Assembly (NCBI GenBank): GCA_021773395.1
Contig: JAJFKB010000015.1
Coordinates: 1 to 64,000 of the forward strand
Reading direction: 5' to 3'
Length of the DNA: 64,000 bases
DNA from: Gammaproteobacteria bacterium
GTDB taxonomy: Bacteria; Pseudomonadota; Gammaproteobacteria; Pseudomonadales; IMCC2047
In this document: in pieces, positions 1 through 8,916 of the stretch
Layout of the letters: every line of letters starts with the position of its first letter
How positions within the stretch are numbered: position 1 is the first letter of the stretch
The notes under the pieces: model-generated
What the model saw: only the letters and a program-made list of their open reading frames with translations
Databases searched by the model: none
What the model was told of the DNA's origin: nothing
Translations under genes and position numbers: made by a program

Positions 1-414
1 AAGGTTGTGGTGATTCATGCCTTTCAGATGTTATGCCCGGGTTGCGTCCTGCATGGCATACCGCAGGCAAGCGCTATTCACGAGCTGTATCAGCAACAAG
101 ATGTCCAAGTCATCGGTTTGCATACCGTGTTTGAGCATCATAATGTAATGACACAGGATGCATTAACTGCATTTGTTCACGAATACAGCATTCGATTTCC
201 GATAGCGATTGATAGGCCCTCAGATACGGGGCCGATTCCACACACCATGGCAATTTATCAATTACAGGGCACACCAACGCTCCTTATATTGGATAAAAAT
301 GGTTACGTCAGACTGAATCATTTTGGTCGAATGAGTGATATGCAGGTAGGCAGCATTATTGGTCGTTTACTGGAAGAAAAAAATTCAGCAGGCTATTTTG
401 AAGAGCCGAATTAA
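1..414 (+). CDS. Redoxin / thioredoxin-fold protein, 5' end missing
   Basis: The gene is open from the first base of the window, so its N-terminus lies outside. The visible 138 residues form a TlpA/peroxiredoxin-like fold: a beta strand leading into the redox motif CPGC (preceded by LC), then the conserved cis-Pro region GTPTLLILDKNG, as in alkyl hydroperoxide reductase/thiol-disulfide oxidoreductases. It probably transfers electrons between thiols. Whether it carries a signal peptide cannot be seen. Stop is TAA at 412-414. A pair of REP-like repeats follows. Fold confident; substrate unknown. Confidence 0.75.
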   Translation, partial: KVVVIHAFQMLCPGCVLHGIPQASAIHELYQQQDVQVIGLHTVFEHHNVMTQDALTAFVHEYSIRFPIAIDRPSDTGPIPHTMAIYQLQGTPTLLILDKNGYVRLNHFGRMSDMQVGSIIGRLLEEKNSAGYFEEPN

Positions 415-429
415 ATACCAGGAGGCTTT

Positions 430-531
430 TAGTCATAAATCAAAGACCTGACCCTGGAGGCTTCTTGATCCTTCTCTTCTGTGACAAAATACTAATTAAT
501 GCGCTAGTAGTCATAAGTCAAGGACCTGACC
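430..531. repeat. Pair of REP-like direct repeats
   Basis: Two 24-base copies, 430-454 and 508-531, share the pattern TAGTCATAARTCAARGACC followed by TGACC and differ at two positions. They lie between two convergent genes. Read on the other strand they begin GGTCAGGTC, the kind of sequence that often surrounds REP-associated tyrosine (Y1) transposases in gammaproteobacteria. No transposase is present here. The repeat itself is seen directly; the REP interpretation is from memory of such families. Confidence 0.5.
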
Positions 532-538
532 TGATCGG

Positions 539-1120
539 CTACTTGTTGTGACGGGTTAATCTAAGACTAACCATGCCAAGAACCAATAGAGCCAATGGTG
601 TAGGCGCTGGAACAGGAGAGTCAGAGGTCGTCGCTATTAATTCAGCATAATCTATTGCCCAGCCATCACCAGTGTCGATGGAGCTAAAAGAAACTTGAGC
701 CAAACCATCCGCAAGGAGTGCTGCATCGAATGCAAATGTGAACAATTCGACCAGAACATGCCCAAAATCATCTTTCGGCATAGAGCCTACAAGTACACTA
801 TCCACGAATACACTATAAGGCCCAGCGATATCAGCAATACCTGCAGTACTGATAGATATCGAAGCAGTAGAATAAGAGCCTGCAGCGATGCTATGTGACC
901 ATGTAGGCGAACCACCAGAAGTCCAAGTGTCTGTCCAAGTAGGATCAGATGGCTCGCTGGTAACAGCACTATACCCACCGGGAACAGTGACACCTTCAGT
1001 ACAAATAGCATTTGTTCCAAAACAGTCCTTATCACCGTAAAGGTCTGTTATCACAGTGGCATTTACAGTGTTGGTAAAGGCCAGCGCTGCCAATAGTAAA
1101 AGTGAATATGTTTTTATCAT
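539..1120 (-). CDS. Secreted protein with PEP-CTERM-like (VPAP) sorting tail
   Basis: A 193-residue exported protein of unknown function. The N-terminus MIKTYSLLLLAALAF ending near VNA is a signal peptide. The C-terminus has the tripartite form of an exosortase signal: SPVPAPTPLA motif, hydrophobic stretch LLVLGMVSL, then basic RLTRHNK. The motif is VPAP rather than the usual VPEP. The middle is rich in Ser, Thr, Gly and Asp, as is usual for this class of surface proteins. Start chosen at 1120 because AGGA lies 8 bases upstream; an upstream ATG at 1141 lacks a ribosome site. Expected to be cleaved by an exosortase and delivered to the cell surface or matrix. Confidence 0.7.
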   Translation of the reverse strand: MIKTYSLLLLAALAFTNTVNATVITDLYGDKDCFGTNAICTEGVTVPGGYSAVTSEPSDPTWTDTWTSGGSPTWSHSIAAGSYSTASISISTAGIADIAGPYSVFVDSVLVGSMPKDDFGHVLVELFTFAFDAALLADGLAQVSFSSIDTGDGWAIDYAELIATTSDSPVPAPTPLALLVLGMVSLRLTRHNK

Positions 1121-1260
1121 CTTAGAAATCCTAGTTTTCAATAATGTACGGTTGTGTAGACAATCAAGAATACTATTGCAAATAAAATGCCATCTTAGTA
1201 ATAGCTTTATATATCAGCGGGTTTAAAGCCTCCTCTCCCAATTCAGTCTTCTGGACTGTA

Positions 1261-1290
1261 AAAAATTTGGACATATACTCTCCAAATTTC
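1261..1290 (-). terminator. Rho-independent terminator of the decayed hydrolase gene
   Basis: AAATTTGGA at 1264-1272 and TCCAAATTT at 1282-1290 form a perfect 9-bp stem with a 9-base loop. Read on the minus strand the stem runs into a T-run (bases 1266-1261). It lies about 35 bases beyond the stop codon of the hydrolase remnant at 1324, which is where its terminator would be. Confidence 0.55.
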
Positions 1291-1323
1291 GATTCAATCA
1301 TGATGGATGGAAGCTCCCGGACT

Positions 1324-1524
1324 TTAAACAGCTTTGAGCTGCAGGATAACTTCGCTATTTCTCATCAGTAAATGGTGAGGTACCGGTAAAACCATACGGT
1401 CGGACATGCCGTATACTTTTGTGCGTTCTACAGATACTGTTCCATCATCGGGGTTGGGTAGCATTTGTGACAGGATCGGATTTATGGTTGAACTACCTGC
1501 AATTATTCCGACTGGATAGGTTAC
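1324..1524 (-). pseudogene. C-terminal remnant of a lipase-like alpha/beta hydrolase
   Basis: The minus strand encodes about 66 residues ending in a normal stop at 1324-1326. The segment contains PVGIIAGSS, then NPDDGTVSVERTKV, then GMSDRMVLPVPHHLLM. This matches the end of PGAP1/lipase-type alpha/beta hydrolases, where the DG.VSV segment carries the catalytic Asp region and the LPV.H segment the catalytic His. In frame upstream there is a TAG at 1525-1527 and another stop near 1579, and the nucleophile-Ser half is absent, so this is a truncated remnant. There is no plausible start codon with a ribosome site. Family assignment is from motif memory. Confidence 0.6.
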
Positions 1525-1784
1525 CTATTGAAAGGGTTCATATATGACCCTGTAGGCTTTCTTGGCTTATAACTGTCAGAATATTTTACATGTTAGGTGG
1601 TTGAGCGCTCAGCGTCATTAAGAATTGTAGGTTAACTTGTTGATTATAAGTTAATAAATATAAACGGTATAAATCTTGCGTATGTTGCGCTGTGCTGTGC
1701 AGGTATATCTGAAATGGTGTTGGCAGCAAAGTACACACGCAATCTAGACTTTAAGAATATTAACAAATCATGGAGTTTTCCATA

Positions 1785-2564
1785 ATGAATAAGAAAATCC
1801 CCCTATTGGGAGCGGCCCTGGTGGCAGGGCTTATGCATACGAGTTTTGCATCAGCAGTCTTGTTTAATCAAAACGTAACACCTGATGTGATATTTGGTTC
1901 GGGTAATGCTAATGGTTCGTTTACCGTGGATCAAAATAATGGTGTGGAGTTAGGGTTGCGAGGCAAGTTGCGCCATAATGCGAGCGGGGCGCCCGAAAAC
2001 ACATTTAACAGCAATGGCGACGGCACTTATAGCTTTGCCGCTGGTGTTGCTCCGACGCAGTCATCTCCAACAGCAGTTTGGAGCTTTGAATGGTCAATTA
2101 ATTCAAACTATGATGGTTCAGGTTCTAATCTCGTTAATTTGGTTTATCAATTAGGGCTTGATATTGATCCGTCTCAAGGAACCAGCTTTACATCGTTCGA
2201 CCCGATTAATGTTAGTTTGGCGGATCATGCTATCGGGACTAACGTAACCGGAAATGGTGGTGGCGCGGTGGCCGCTAATCCAACTGAATACGGCACTTTT
2301 ATTTCAAATAACAACGTGGCACAGAATTCCTGGAAACCGCACTGGTTTTTTCCGCCCTCCTCCTTCGATCCAACAGTTGACGGCACCTACAACCTGTATC
2401 TTACCGCTTCAGATCAAGCCGGTAGTCAACTGGCCCGTACGGACATACAAATTATTGTAGGTGAGGGTGGGGCTTCAGTCCCTGAGCCTGCTACGCTTGC
2501 GCTGATTTGTCTTGGTTTGGCAGGTATTGGTTACAGTCGGCAGGGCAAGAAAAAAGCTATTTAA
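1785..2564 (+). CDS. PEP-CTERM surface protein
   Basis: A 259-residue secreted protein. The N-terminus MNKKIPLLGAALVAGLMH ending around SFASA is a signal peptide. The C-terminus is a textbook PEP-CTERM signal: SVPEPATLALICLGLAGIG followed by a basic tail ending KKKAI. The body is Asn/Gly/Ser-rich with no catalytic motif I recognise. Start chosen at 1785 because GGAG lies 9 bases upstream; the ATG at 1770 contains that ribosome site. A strong hairpin follows the stop. It should be a substrate of a PEP-CTERM exosortase; the exosortase in this window (29253-29756) looks like the XrtH type, which is associated with a different motif. Confidence 0.85.
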   Translation: MNKKIPLLGAALVAGLMHTSFASAVLFNQNVTPDVIFGSGNANGSFTVDQNNGVELGLRGKLRHNASGAPENTFNSNGDGTYSFAAGVAPTQSSPTAVWSFEWSINSNYDGSGSNLVNLVYQLGLDIDPSQGTSFTSFDPINVSLADHAIGTNVTGNGGGAVAANPTEYGTFISNNNVAQNSWKPHWFFPPSSFDPTVDGTYNLYLTASDQAGSQLARTDIQIIVGEGGASVPEPATLALICLGLAGIGYSRQGKKKAI

Positions 2565-2582
2565 ATTGCTGTTTGTTTTCAA

Positions 2583-2612
2583 CCAAGCACCCCGTTTCGG
2601 CGGGGTGCTTGG
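2583..2612 (+). terminator. Strong hairpin, probable terminator
   Basis: CCAAGCACCCCG and CGGGGTGCTTGG form a perfect 12-bp stem with a 6-base loop, 18 bases after the stop of the PEP-CTERM gene. No clear T-run follows, so it may act as a transcript-stabilising hairpin or as a terminator for either direction. Confidence 0.6.
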
Positions 2613-2782
2613 ATAGTAGTGTTGTCAGTTCAGGGCTGAATTCGCTCTAACTATATGTATGGCATAGCACGAAATTTCGTAACCAAATACCTAAAATTCG
2701 GAGTGCTTTGGTGGGATTTATAATTTCGTATCTGCGAAGCCAGCAGTGGTTAGTTTGAGAAATGTACAATACACTTTACGAA

Positions 2783-4123
2783 TCAAATCACTTTCAGCGG
2801 CTGGGCATCATCCAGTTCTGCCCACAGGTCATAATCGTCGGCGTCGGTGATCTCAACTGAGACGATTTCTCCAGGCGATAAGTGTGTGGCATCGTCAATA
2901 TACACCACGCCATCGATATCGGGTGCATCCGCATAGCTTCTGCCGATAGCGCCTTCTGTGCTTACTTCGTCAACCAGAACCTGCATGCCATAGCCGATTT
3001 TCTGCTCGAGCTTTTTGGCGCTAATCTGTTGCTGCTTCTCCATAAAGCGTTCCCAGCGCTCCTTTTTGACCGCTTCAGGAACGGCGTCATCCAGTGCGTT
3101 GGCGGGAGCGCCCTCTACCGGTGAGTATTCAAAACAACCGACGCGATCCAGTTGTGCTTCGTCGATCCAGTCAAGTAGTAGTTTAAAGTCAGCTTCAGTT
3201 TCACCGGGAAAGCCAACGATGAAAGTGCTACGAATGGCCAGATCAGGGCAGACATCGCGCCAGCCTTGAATCTGTTGCAGGGTGTTCTCGGCATTGCCCG
3301 GACGTTTCATGGCGCGTAACACAGATGGGCTGGCGTGTTGAAAGGGTATATCAAGATAGGGAAGAATTTTGCCTTCTGCCATGAGCGGAATAATCTGCTC
3401 AACATGCGGGTAGGGATATACATAGTGCAGTCTCACCCAGATACCCAGTTCGGCCAGCGCGTTACACAGGTCAGACATGCGGGTTTCATAGCGGTTGCCT
3501 CGCCACTCCTGTTGCTGGTACTTCAAGTCCAGCCCATAGGCGCTGGTGTCCTGTGAAATGATCAGCAATTCTTTTACCCCGGCGTTGGCGAGTCCTTCTG
3601 CTTCGCGCATTACCTCGTCGATGGGGCGGCTTACAAGATCACCGCGCATTGAGGGAATAATACAAAAACTGCAGCGGTGGTTGCAGCCCTCTGAAATTTT
3701 CAGATAGGCATAGTGTTTGGGGGTCAACTTGATGCCCTGCGGTGGCACCAGATCGGTAAAAGGGTCGTGAGACTGACTGTTGGGTGCATATTGGTGAACG
3801 GCGTTCACCACCTGCTCATACTGCTGTGGCCCGGATACGCTGAGTACCTGTGGGTGCATCTTCCTGATATTCGACTCGTCAACACCCATGCAGCCGGTGA
3901 CAATCACTTTGCCGTTTTCAGCAATGGCTTCACCGATCGTATCCAGAGATTCCTGTTTGGCGCTGTCGATGAAGCCACAGGTGTTCACGACCACAAGGTC
4001 GGCGTCCTCATAACTGGATACGAGGTCGTAATGCTCGGTGCGCAGTTGGGTCAGAATACGTTCGGAATCAACCAGTGCTTTTGGGCAGCCTAAGCTGACG
4101 AATCCTACTTTTGGGTTTGTCAT
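2783..4123 (-). CDS. rimO: Ribosomal protein S12 methylthiotransferase RimO
   Basis: A radical-SAM enzyme that adds a methylthio group to the conserved Asp of ribosomal protein S12. At 446 residues it has the normal family length. Seen in order: UPF0004 domain with [20 protein letters not shown] and TGCMG supplying the three Cys of the auxiliary [4Fe-4S] cluster; radical-SAM motif [11 protein letters not shown] near residue 150; C-terminal TRAM domain. The start [11 protein letters not shown] and the CPKALVDSE signature separate RimO from MiaB. It is alone on its strand, convergent to the PEP-CTERM gene. Confidence 0.95.
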   Translation of the reverse strand: MTNPKVGFVSLGCPKALVDSERILTQLRTEHYDLVSSYEDADLVVVNTCGFIDSAKQESLDTIGEAIAENGKVIVTGCMGVDESNIRKMHPQVLSVSGPQQYEQVVNAVHQYAPNSQSHDPFTDLVPPQGIKLTPKHYAYLKISEGCNHRCSFCIIPSMRGDLVSRPIDEVMREAEGLANAGVKELLIISQDTSAYGLDLKYQQQEWRGNRYETRMSDLCNALAELGIWVRLHYVYPYPHVEQIIPLMAEGKILPYLDIPFQHASPSVLRAMKRPGNAENTLQQIQGWRDVCPDLAIRSTFIVGFPGETEADFKLLLDWIDEAQLDRVGCFEYSPVEGAPANALDDAVPEAVKKERWERFMEKQQQISAKKLEQKIGYGMQVLVDEVSTEGAIGRSYADAPDIDGVVYIDDATHLSPGEIVSVEITDADDYDLWAELDDAQPLKVI

Positions 4124-4250
4124 TACTGTTCCTGATTAAAGATACAATCCGCCGGTCAGTGATTGCAGCTTGGTGGCGGGCTGCGTATTTTACATTAAAG
4201 GGATGTGTCAGAGCGACAGGAGAGCGACGCTATCTCCGCTGAGTTTTCGC

Positions 4251-4517
4251 TTAGGCTTTCGGTTTTTTCCCCTGGATATAGTAAGCGAAGGCAATAATCT
4301 CGGCAATCGACAGATACAGCGCTTCAGGGATGGACTCGCCCAGTTCCAGCGTCGCAAGCACATTGACCAGTTCTGAGTTTTCATAGAGCGGAATTCCATA
4401 CTCCCTCGCCAGTTCGATAATCTGTTCAGCCAGATCGTTTTGTCCGCTGGCACTGACAATGGGAGGCTTGTCACCGTCGTAGTAGAGTGCAACTGCTTTT
4501 TGTACCTCATCGCTCAT
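4251..4517 (-). CDS. Stand-alone FlhB C-terminal (export-switch) domain protein
   Basis: An 88-residue protein matching only the cytoplasmic end of FlhB/YscU, the substrate-specificity switch of flagellar and type III export. It begins just after where the NPTH autocleavage site would be (AVALYYDGDKPPIV) and keeps the ELAREYGIPLYEN and EIIAFAYYIQGKK segments. There are no membrane segments. Start set at 4517, where ATG overlaps the TGA of the fliK-like gene (ATGA), so the two are translationally coupled; a longer reading to 4583 would sit inside fliK. Small FlhB2-like proteins next to fliK are known in gammaproteobacteria, and their role is unclear. Confidence 0.8.
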   Translation of the reverse strand: MSDEVQKAVALYYDGDKPPIVSASGQNDLAEQIIELAREYGIPLYENSELVNVLATLELGESIPEALYLSIAEIIAFAYYIQGKKPKA

Positions 4518-5974
4518 GTCTTGATATCCACCAATTGCTGGTCCAGCCTGGATTTTTGCAGAGCAGGTTTGCCCCTTCTGCAATCCAGACTTTTTATGGC
4601 TATCCCTTTTTCCTCCAGTGAGTGCTCCAGATAGTTCAGCTCACTCTTTATCCGCTCCAGCGTTTGCGATTGTTCGCTCCAAAACGTTGCAGAAATACTA
4701 TTTTCTACAATTGTCAGGGTCGCAAAAAACTCTCCCAGATCCTCGAAATCAAATCCGAGAGTAATCTTCCACTGTCGCCCCTTTTTCTCATCCTGGCTCT
4801 GATCGCGGGTGGTTTCTTCATCTATCTGTATTTGAATGGGGCGAAACTGACCCTCACTGAACGCCGGGATTTCCACATACCAGCTATTTAGGAGCTGAGG
4901 TTCGGTCGAGGATTGCTTGCTGGCAATACTGGTAAACTGATTGTTCTGAATTTTGGCAATGCTGCTGGCGATTTGGCGAAGCAAAGTGCTGATCGCCAGG
5001 TCAAAGGTTTCTCTCGGTAAGCTACTTTGTTGGGGGGCTGGCTTGAATCCCGCCTGCTGCAGTAAACGGGTCATATGGGTGTTGAGTAGTAACTCCGGTA
5101 ATTCAAGTTTTTGTGTTGCTGTGGCCTGCTGCCCGGGGGTTGGGTTGCTGCCGGTTGTAGCGGCCTGCACAATACGGGCGATCAATTGCATTTCAGCAGA
5201 TGATAGATTGCTGGCAGGGGGAGTGGTCGACAGCGGTGCCAGGCTGGCAGCCAGCCTGACCAGCTGCCCCTTGAGGTCTTTGCCAATATTTGTTTCCAGC
5301 TGTTTTGCCAGTGCCGGATTGTTCTTCAGTAGCTGTTTGATTGGCAGTTCCGACTGTGATTTGCTTTGAGTCGTTTGCTGCCGGAGAGCGGTAAACTGCT
5401 CGACTATCTTCTGTAATTTGGCCTCAAAAAAACTGCCGTTATTTGTGATTGCCTGTTTCAATTGTGCCGGGTTTTGTAACTGCTCTCGCGTCGGCAATGA
5501 GGTCAGTAATTGCCGCAGTTGCATCTGAGCTTTGAGTAGAGGTTGGTTTTCCACTTGCCGATTTAGCTGCCCGATGATGGACTCCAGGGGCGCCAGTCGG
5601 TTGAGTAGGGTGCTGTGGTTTTGCTGCAAGGGGAGAGATTCTCTTAAACCCTTTTGTAACATGTCCTGAATAGTGGTTGCCGGACGTGTGAGAATCTGTA
5701 GCAGTTTTAAACTGGCATCGTTCATGACTTCCAGTTTGACTAGCTGCCCGGGTATAAGTGGTTGACGGCTTTCTGCGGTTATTTTTCTACCGTCACTGTT
5801 AATGATAATTTCGAAGAGAGACTGGGCGCTTTGTTGCAGGGGTTTTTGCGAGACTCGCTCGATAACGCCCTCGATAATTTGCCCGGTAGGAAAAAGGCGT
5901 GAGAGATCTGCGCGTCCTGCGACTTGGGGAAGCAGGCCCTGGATGTTGGTTTGCGCTGAGGGTTTTATCTCCAT
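4514..5974 (-). CDS. fliK: Flagellar hook-length control protein FliK-like
   Basis: 486 residues. The long N-terminal and middle part is Gln/Leu/Ser-rich and low in complexity (ruler-like). The C-terminal about 130 residues resemble the FliK globular domain, with LGFDFEDLGEFFATL and later IKSELNYLEHSLEEKGI, which contacts FlhB when export switches from hook to filament subunits. Coupled by an ATGA overlap to the FlhB-like domain gene, which supports a shared role. No other flagellar gene is in the window, so it may instead act in another export system. Divergent from ccmA. Confidence 0.75.
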   Translation of the reverse strand: MEIKPSAQTNIQGLLPQVAGRADLSRLFPTGQIIEGVIERVSQKPLQQSAQSLFEIIINSDGRKITAESRQPLIPGQLVKLEVMNDASLKLLQILTRPATTIQDMLQKGLRESLPLQQNHSTLLNRLAPLESIIGQLNRQVENQPLLKAQMQLRQLLTSLPTREQLQNPAQLKQAITNNGSFFEAKLQKIVEQFTALRQQTTQSKSQSELPIKQLLKNNPALAKQLETNIGKDLKGQLVRLAASLAPLSTTPPASNLSSAEMQLIARIVQAATTGSNPTPGQQATATQKLELPELLLNTHMTRLLQQAGFKPAPQQSSLPRETFDLAISTLLRQIASSIAKIQNNQFTSIASKQSSTEPQLLNSWYVEIPAFSEGQFRPIQIQIDEETTRDQSQDEKKGRQWKITLGFDFEDLGEFFATLTIVENSISATFWSEQSQTLERIKSELNYLEHSLEEKGIAIKSLDCRRGKPALQKSRLDQQLVDIKT

Positions 5975-6211
5975 TAGACGACTATATCACGTGATCCCAG
6001 ACGGTGCTTTCTATATAATGCGCGTTGTTTTGCCCGGTTTAAATCTGTGTTAATACAACGGGGTTCGGGTTAAGGGCCTTTTGCTATGTTAGCGGTAGAT
6101 AACACGAATACTTGAGTGGCATTAATCGATTGGCAGTTATTTTAATCTGTATTTTAAGTATGCAGATCACTGCAAAATCAGTAATCAACAGACGGCATTT
6201 CAGGAATAGCT

Positions 6212-6832
6212 TTGGCAGATCCACTTTTACAGGCAAACAGGCTTTTTTGCGAGCGCGAGCGCAGAGTGCTCTTCAGCGATCTTGATCTATTGCTCAATGC
6301 CGGTGAGGTGTTGCAGATAGAGGGTGCCAATGGCAGTGGCAAGACCACCCTGTTAAGGATTCTCATCGGTCTTTCTGACGCCTATGAAGGTGAAGTGCTC
6401 TGGCGCGGGCAGTGTATCAAGAGCCGGAGAGCGGAATATCAGATGAATATGCATTATCTGGGGCATGCCGCCGGTATCAAAGCAGCCCTGACGGCCGAGG
6501 AAAATCTGCGCTGGTACGCAGCGCTTTCAGGACAAAAAGTAGGCGACCGAGTATGGGATGTGCTGGCGAGTGTGGGGCTCAGAGGTTATGAGGATACGCC
6601 CTGTTATACGTTGTCAGCGGGTCAGCAAAGACGGGTTAACCTGGCGAGACTGTATATGTTGCCGAAGAAAATCTGGATCCTGGACGAACCCTTTACTGCC
6701 ATTGATAAATCAGGAGTGGCAGCGATCGAGAAATTGATGAGTGTTCAGGCTGAACAGGGTGGTGCGGTGATTGTGACCACGCATCAGGATTTGAGCTCGG
6801 TAACGAATGTACGCAAAGTGATGTTGGGCTAG
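6212..6832 (+). CDS. ccmA: Cytochrome c maturation ATPase CcmA
   Basis: ATP-binding subunit of the CcmABCD complex, which releases holo-CcmE from CcmC so that haem can pass to CcmF. 206 residues. Walker A GANGSGKT near residue 38, ABC signature LSAGQQRRVNLARL, Walker B IWILDEPFTAID and a switch His (TTHQD) are all present. The LSAGQ form and the short length are typical of CcmA. Start is TTG at 6212 with AGGA six bases upstream. First gene of the ccm operon; ccmB starts four bases after its stop. Confidence 0.95.
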   Translation: MADPLLQANRLFCERERRVLFSDLDLLLNAGEVLQIEGANGSGKTTLLRILIGLSDAYEGEVLWRGQCIKSRRAEYQMNMHYLGHAAGIKAALTAEENLRWYAALSGQKVGDRVWDVLASVGLRGYEDTPCYTLSAGQQRRVNLARLYMLPKKIWILDEPFTAIDKSGVAAIEKLMSVQAEQGGAVIVTTHQDLSSVTNVRKVMLG

Positions 6833-6836
6833 TTGA

Positions 6837-7544
6837 ATGACGCAAACCATATCTGCAAATCCTCAACCGAGCCTGCTGGCACTATTCAGAACAGTGTTAT
6901 CGCGAGATCTGGTGGTTGCCTTTCGGCATCCGAGTGACCTGGTGAATCCGCTGATTTTTTTTATGATCGTTGTCACGTTGTTTCCACTGGCGGTCAGCCC
7001 TGAAAAACAATTTCTATCGCAGGCGGCACCCGGGGTGCTCTGGGTGGCCGCGCTATTAGCGACTCTGTTGTCATTGGACATGTTATTCCAATCGGATTTC
7101 CAAGATGGCACGTTGGAGCAGTTGCTGCTTGCGCCGCAACCGCTTTATATTAGTATTCTAGCGAAAGTATGTGGCCACTGGCTGCTGAGTGGGCTGCCCT
7201 TAACGCTGATTTCTCCTCTGCTGGCTTTTATGTTGTTTCTACCGGCTGAAGCCTTGCCAGCGTTGGTTGTGACACTGCTTTTAGGTACGCCGGTATTGAG
7301 TTTTATCGGCGCGGTGGGCTCGGCTCTAACGGTTGGATTGAGAAAAAGTGGTTTACTGTTGTCACTATTGGTGTTGCCGCTGTATATTCCAGTGCTGATT
7401 TTTTCTGCTGGTGCCGTACAGGCAGCAACTATTGGATTGCCGATTGTTGGGCATCTGGCGCTACTGGGTGCAATGCTGGCGTTAGCACTGGTGCTGGCAC
7501 CGCTCGCTATTTCGGCAGGCTTACGTATTAGTTTGGGAAGTTAG
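6837..7544 (+). CDS. ccmB: Haem exporter / cytochrome c maturation protein CcmB
   Basis: Membrane subunit paired with CcmA. 235 residues with about six hydrophobic segments; the N-terminal RDLVVAFRHPSDLVNPL region and the FQSDFQDGTLEQLLLAP motif are typical of CcmB. The second gene of the operon, followed 10 bases later by ccmC. Confidence 0.95.
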   Translation: MTQTISANPQPSLLALFRTVLSRDLVVAFRHPSDLVNPLIFFMIVVTLFPLAVSPEKQFLSQAAPGVLWVAALLATLLSLDMLFQSDFQDGTLEQLLLAPQPLYISILAKVCGHWLLSGLPLTLISPLLAFMLFLPAEALPALVVTLLLGTPVLSFIGAVGSALTVGLRKSGLLLSLLVLPLYIPVLIFSAGAVQAATIGLPIVGHLALLGAMLALALVLAPLAISAGLRISLGS

Positions 7545-7554
7545 ATAAAATATT

Positions 7555-8292
7555 ATGTGGACTTGGTTTCATCGATTAGGCTCGCCACGATGGTTTTATG
7601 AGATTAGTGGGCGCTGGCTGCCATGGCTTGCCGTCGCCGCAACTCTGCTCATTGTGGTCGGGACAACCTGGGCTTTGCTGTTTGCGCCTCAGGACTATCA
7701 GCAGGGTAATAGTTTTCGCATTATCTATATTCATGTGCCGGCTGCGTTCCTCGCGCAATCCTGTTATATGATTATGGCAGTTGCAGGCGCAGTTGGATTG
7801 ATTTGGAAAATGAAGTTAGCCGATATGGCGGCTAAAAGTTGTGCCTCGATCGGAGCTTCCTTTACTCTCCTGGCATTGATCACGGGTGCGGTATGGGGGA
7901 AACCCACCTGGGGTACCTGGTGGGTGTGGGATGCGCGTCTTACCTCTATGTTGATTCTGTTTTTTTTGTATCTCGGTGTTGTGGCTCTGCATTCAGCTAT
8001 TACTGACAGAGATCAAGCGGCCAAGGCGAGTGCCGTGCTAGCTTTGGTGGGGTTGGTGAATATACCCATTATCAAGTATTCGGTAGAGTGGTGGAATACA
8101 TTACATCAACCTGCGACCTTTACGGTTACGGAAAAACCGGCTATGCCGGCAGAGATGTGGGTGCCGTTATTGATTATGGTGTTGGGTTTTTACTGTTTTT
8201 TTGCGGTGGCGCTAATTATGCGAACACGGTTTGAAATTTTGGTGCGTGAGTGGCGTACTCGTTGGGTTACGGAGTTGTTAAACAAACAATGA
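7555..8292 (+). CDS. ccmC: Haem handling protein CcmC
   Basis: Inner-membrane protein that loads haem onto CcmE. 245 residues, six membrane segments. The tryptophan-rich haem-binding signature [13 protein letters not shown] lies near residue 120, with flanking His residues in YIHVPAAF and in [10 protein letters not shown]. Its TGA overlaps the ATG of ccmD (ATGA). Confidence 0.97.
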   Translation: MWTWFHRLGSPRWFYEISGRWLPWLAVAATLLIVVGTTWALLFAPQDYQQGNSFRIIYIHVPAAFLAQSCYMIMAVAGAVGLIWKMKLADMAAKSCASIGASFTLLALITGAVWGKPTWGTWWVWDARLTSMLILFFLYLGVVALHSAITDRDQAAKASAVLALVGLVNIPIIKYSVEWWNTLHQPATFTVTEKPAMPAEMWVPLLIMVLGFYCFFAVALIMRTRFEILVREWRTRWVTELLNKQ

Positions 8293-8477
8293 GCTTTTCA
8301 AGTTTTACTGAATTTGTCCAGATGGGCGGGCATGGCCTTTACGTCTGGATCTCTTACGCTACAGCGTTATTGGTAGTGGTTTTTAATATTGTAAGACCGT
8401 TACAGATGCGTCGGCAGTTTTTTGTAGAGCAGGCCAGGCAGAGACGAAGGGAGGCGCAAAATGCATCCCATTCGTAA
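8289..8477 (+). CDS. ccmD: Haem exporter small subunit CcmD
   Basis: 62 residues: one membrane segment ([18 protein letters not shown]) followed by a strongly basic tail ([18 protein letters not shown]), the standard CcmD layout. It keeps CcmE bound to CcmABC. Start chosen at 8289, giving the ATGA overlap with ccmC. Its end overlaps the start of ccmE by 17 bases. Confidence 0.92.
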   Translation: MSFSSFTEFVQMGGHGLYVWISYATALLVVVFNIVRPLQMRRQFFVEQARQRRREAQNASHS

Positions 8478-8910
8478 ACAGAGATTAAAAATCGTACTCT
8501 TTATCGTAGCCGGTTTTGGGCTTGCAATTGGTTTGGCGCTTTTTGCGCTGCAGGAAAACATCAACCTTTTCTATTCACCTACCCAGATTGTGAAGGGTGA
8601 AGCACCACAGAGCACGCTGATCCGGGCTGGTGGTATGGTGGTTGAGGGCAGTGTTAAACGTGATCCCCAGAGCCTCAAAGTCGCTTTTCAAATAACAGAT
8701 TATGCTGAAACGGTTGATGTCGAATACGACGGTATTTTGCCGGATTTGTTTCGAGAGGGGCAGGGTATCGTGGCGCAGGGCAGACTGGGCGCTGGGAACA
8801 GGCTCGCAGCTTCGGAGGTGTTAGCAAAGCACGACGAAAACTATATGCCACCTGAGGTGACGGATGCGCTGGAGCAGGCCGGATATGGTAAAGATCACTA
8901 TTCGAAATAG
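8461..8910 (+). CDS. ccmE: Periplasmic haem chaperone CcmE
   Basis: 149 residues. An N-terminal membrane anchor (about residues 10-30) is followed by the OB-fold periplasmic domain. The covalent haem attachment motif HDENY is present with His at residue 124 and Tyr at 128, in [12 protein letters not shown]. It carries haem from CcmC to CcmF. The next gene, six bases on, is a di-haem peroxidase rather than the usual ccmF. Confidence 0.97.
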   Translation: MHPIRKQRLKIVLFIVAGFGLAIGLALFALQENINLFYSPTQIVKGEAPQSTLIRAGGMVVEGSVKRDPQSLKVAFQITDYAETVDVEYDGILPDLFREGQGIVAQGRLGAGNRLAASEVLAKHDENYMPPEVTDALEQAGYGKDHYSK

Positions 8911-8916
8911 CCTGTA

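Larger units (their letters stand above)
1121..1784. other. Long intergenic region between two sorting-signal genes
   Basis: No intact gene lies here. It holds a decayed hydrolase 3' end on the minus strand (1324-1524) with a hairpin/T-run terminator behind it (1261-1290). The stretch 1525-1784 is AT-rich towards the plus-strand gene at 1785 and presumably contains its promoter; I could not pick out convincing -10/-35 boxes. Confidence 0.6.

Noticed and set aside
695-898. Plus-strand 67-residue frame opposite the VPAP-CTERM gene
   Set aside because: Antisense shadow of a clear signal-peptide gene; no ribosome site or family pattern.
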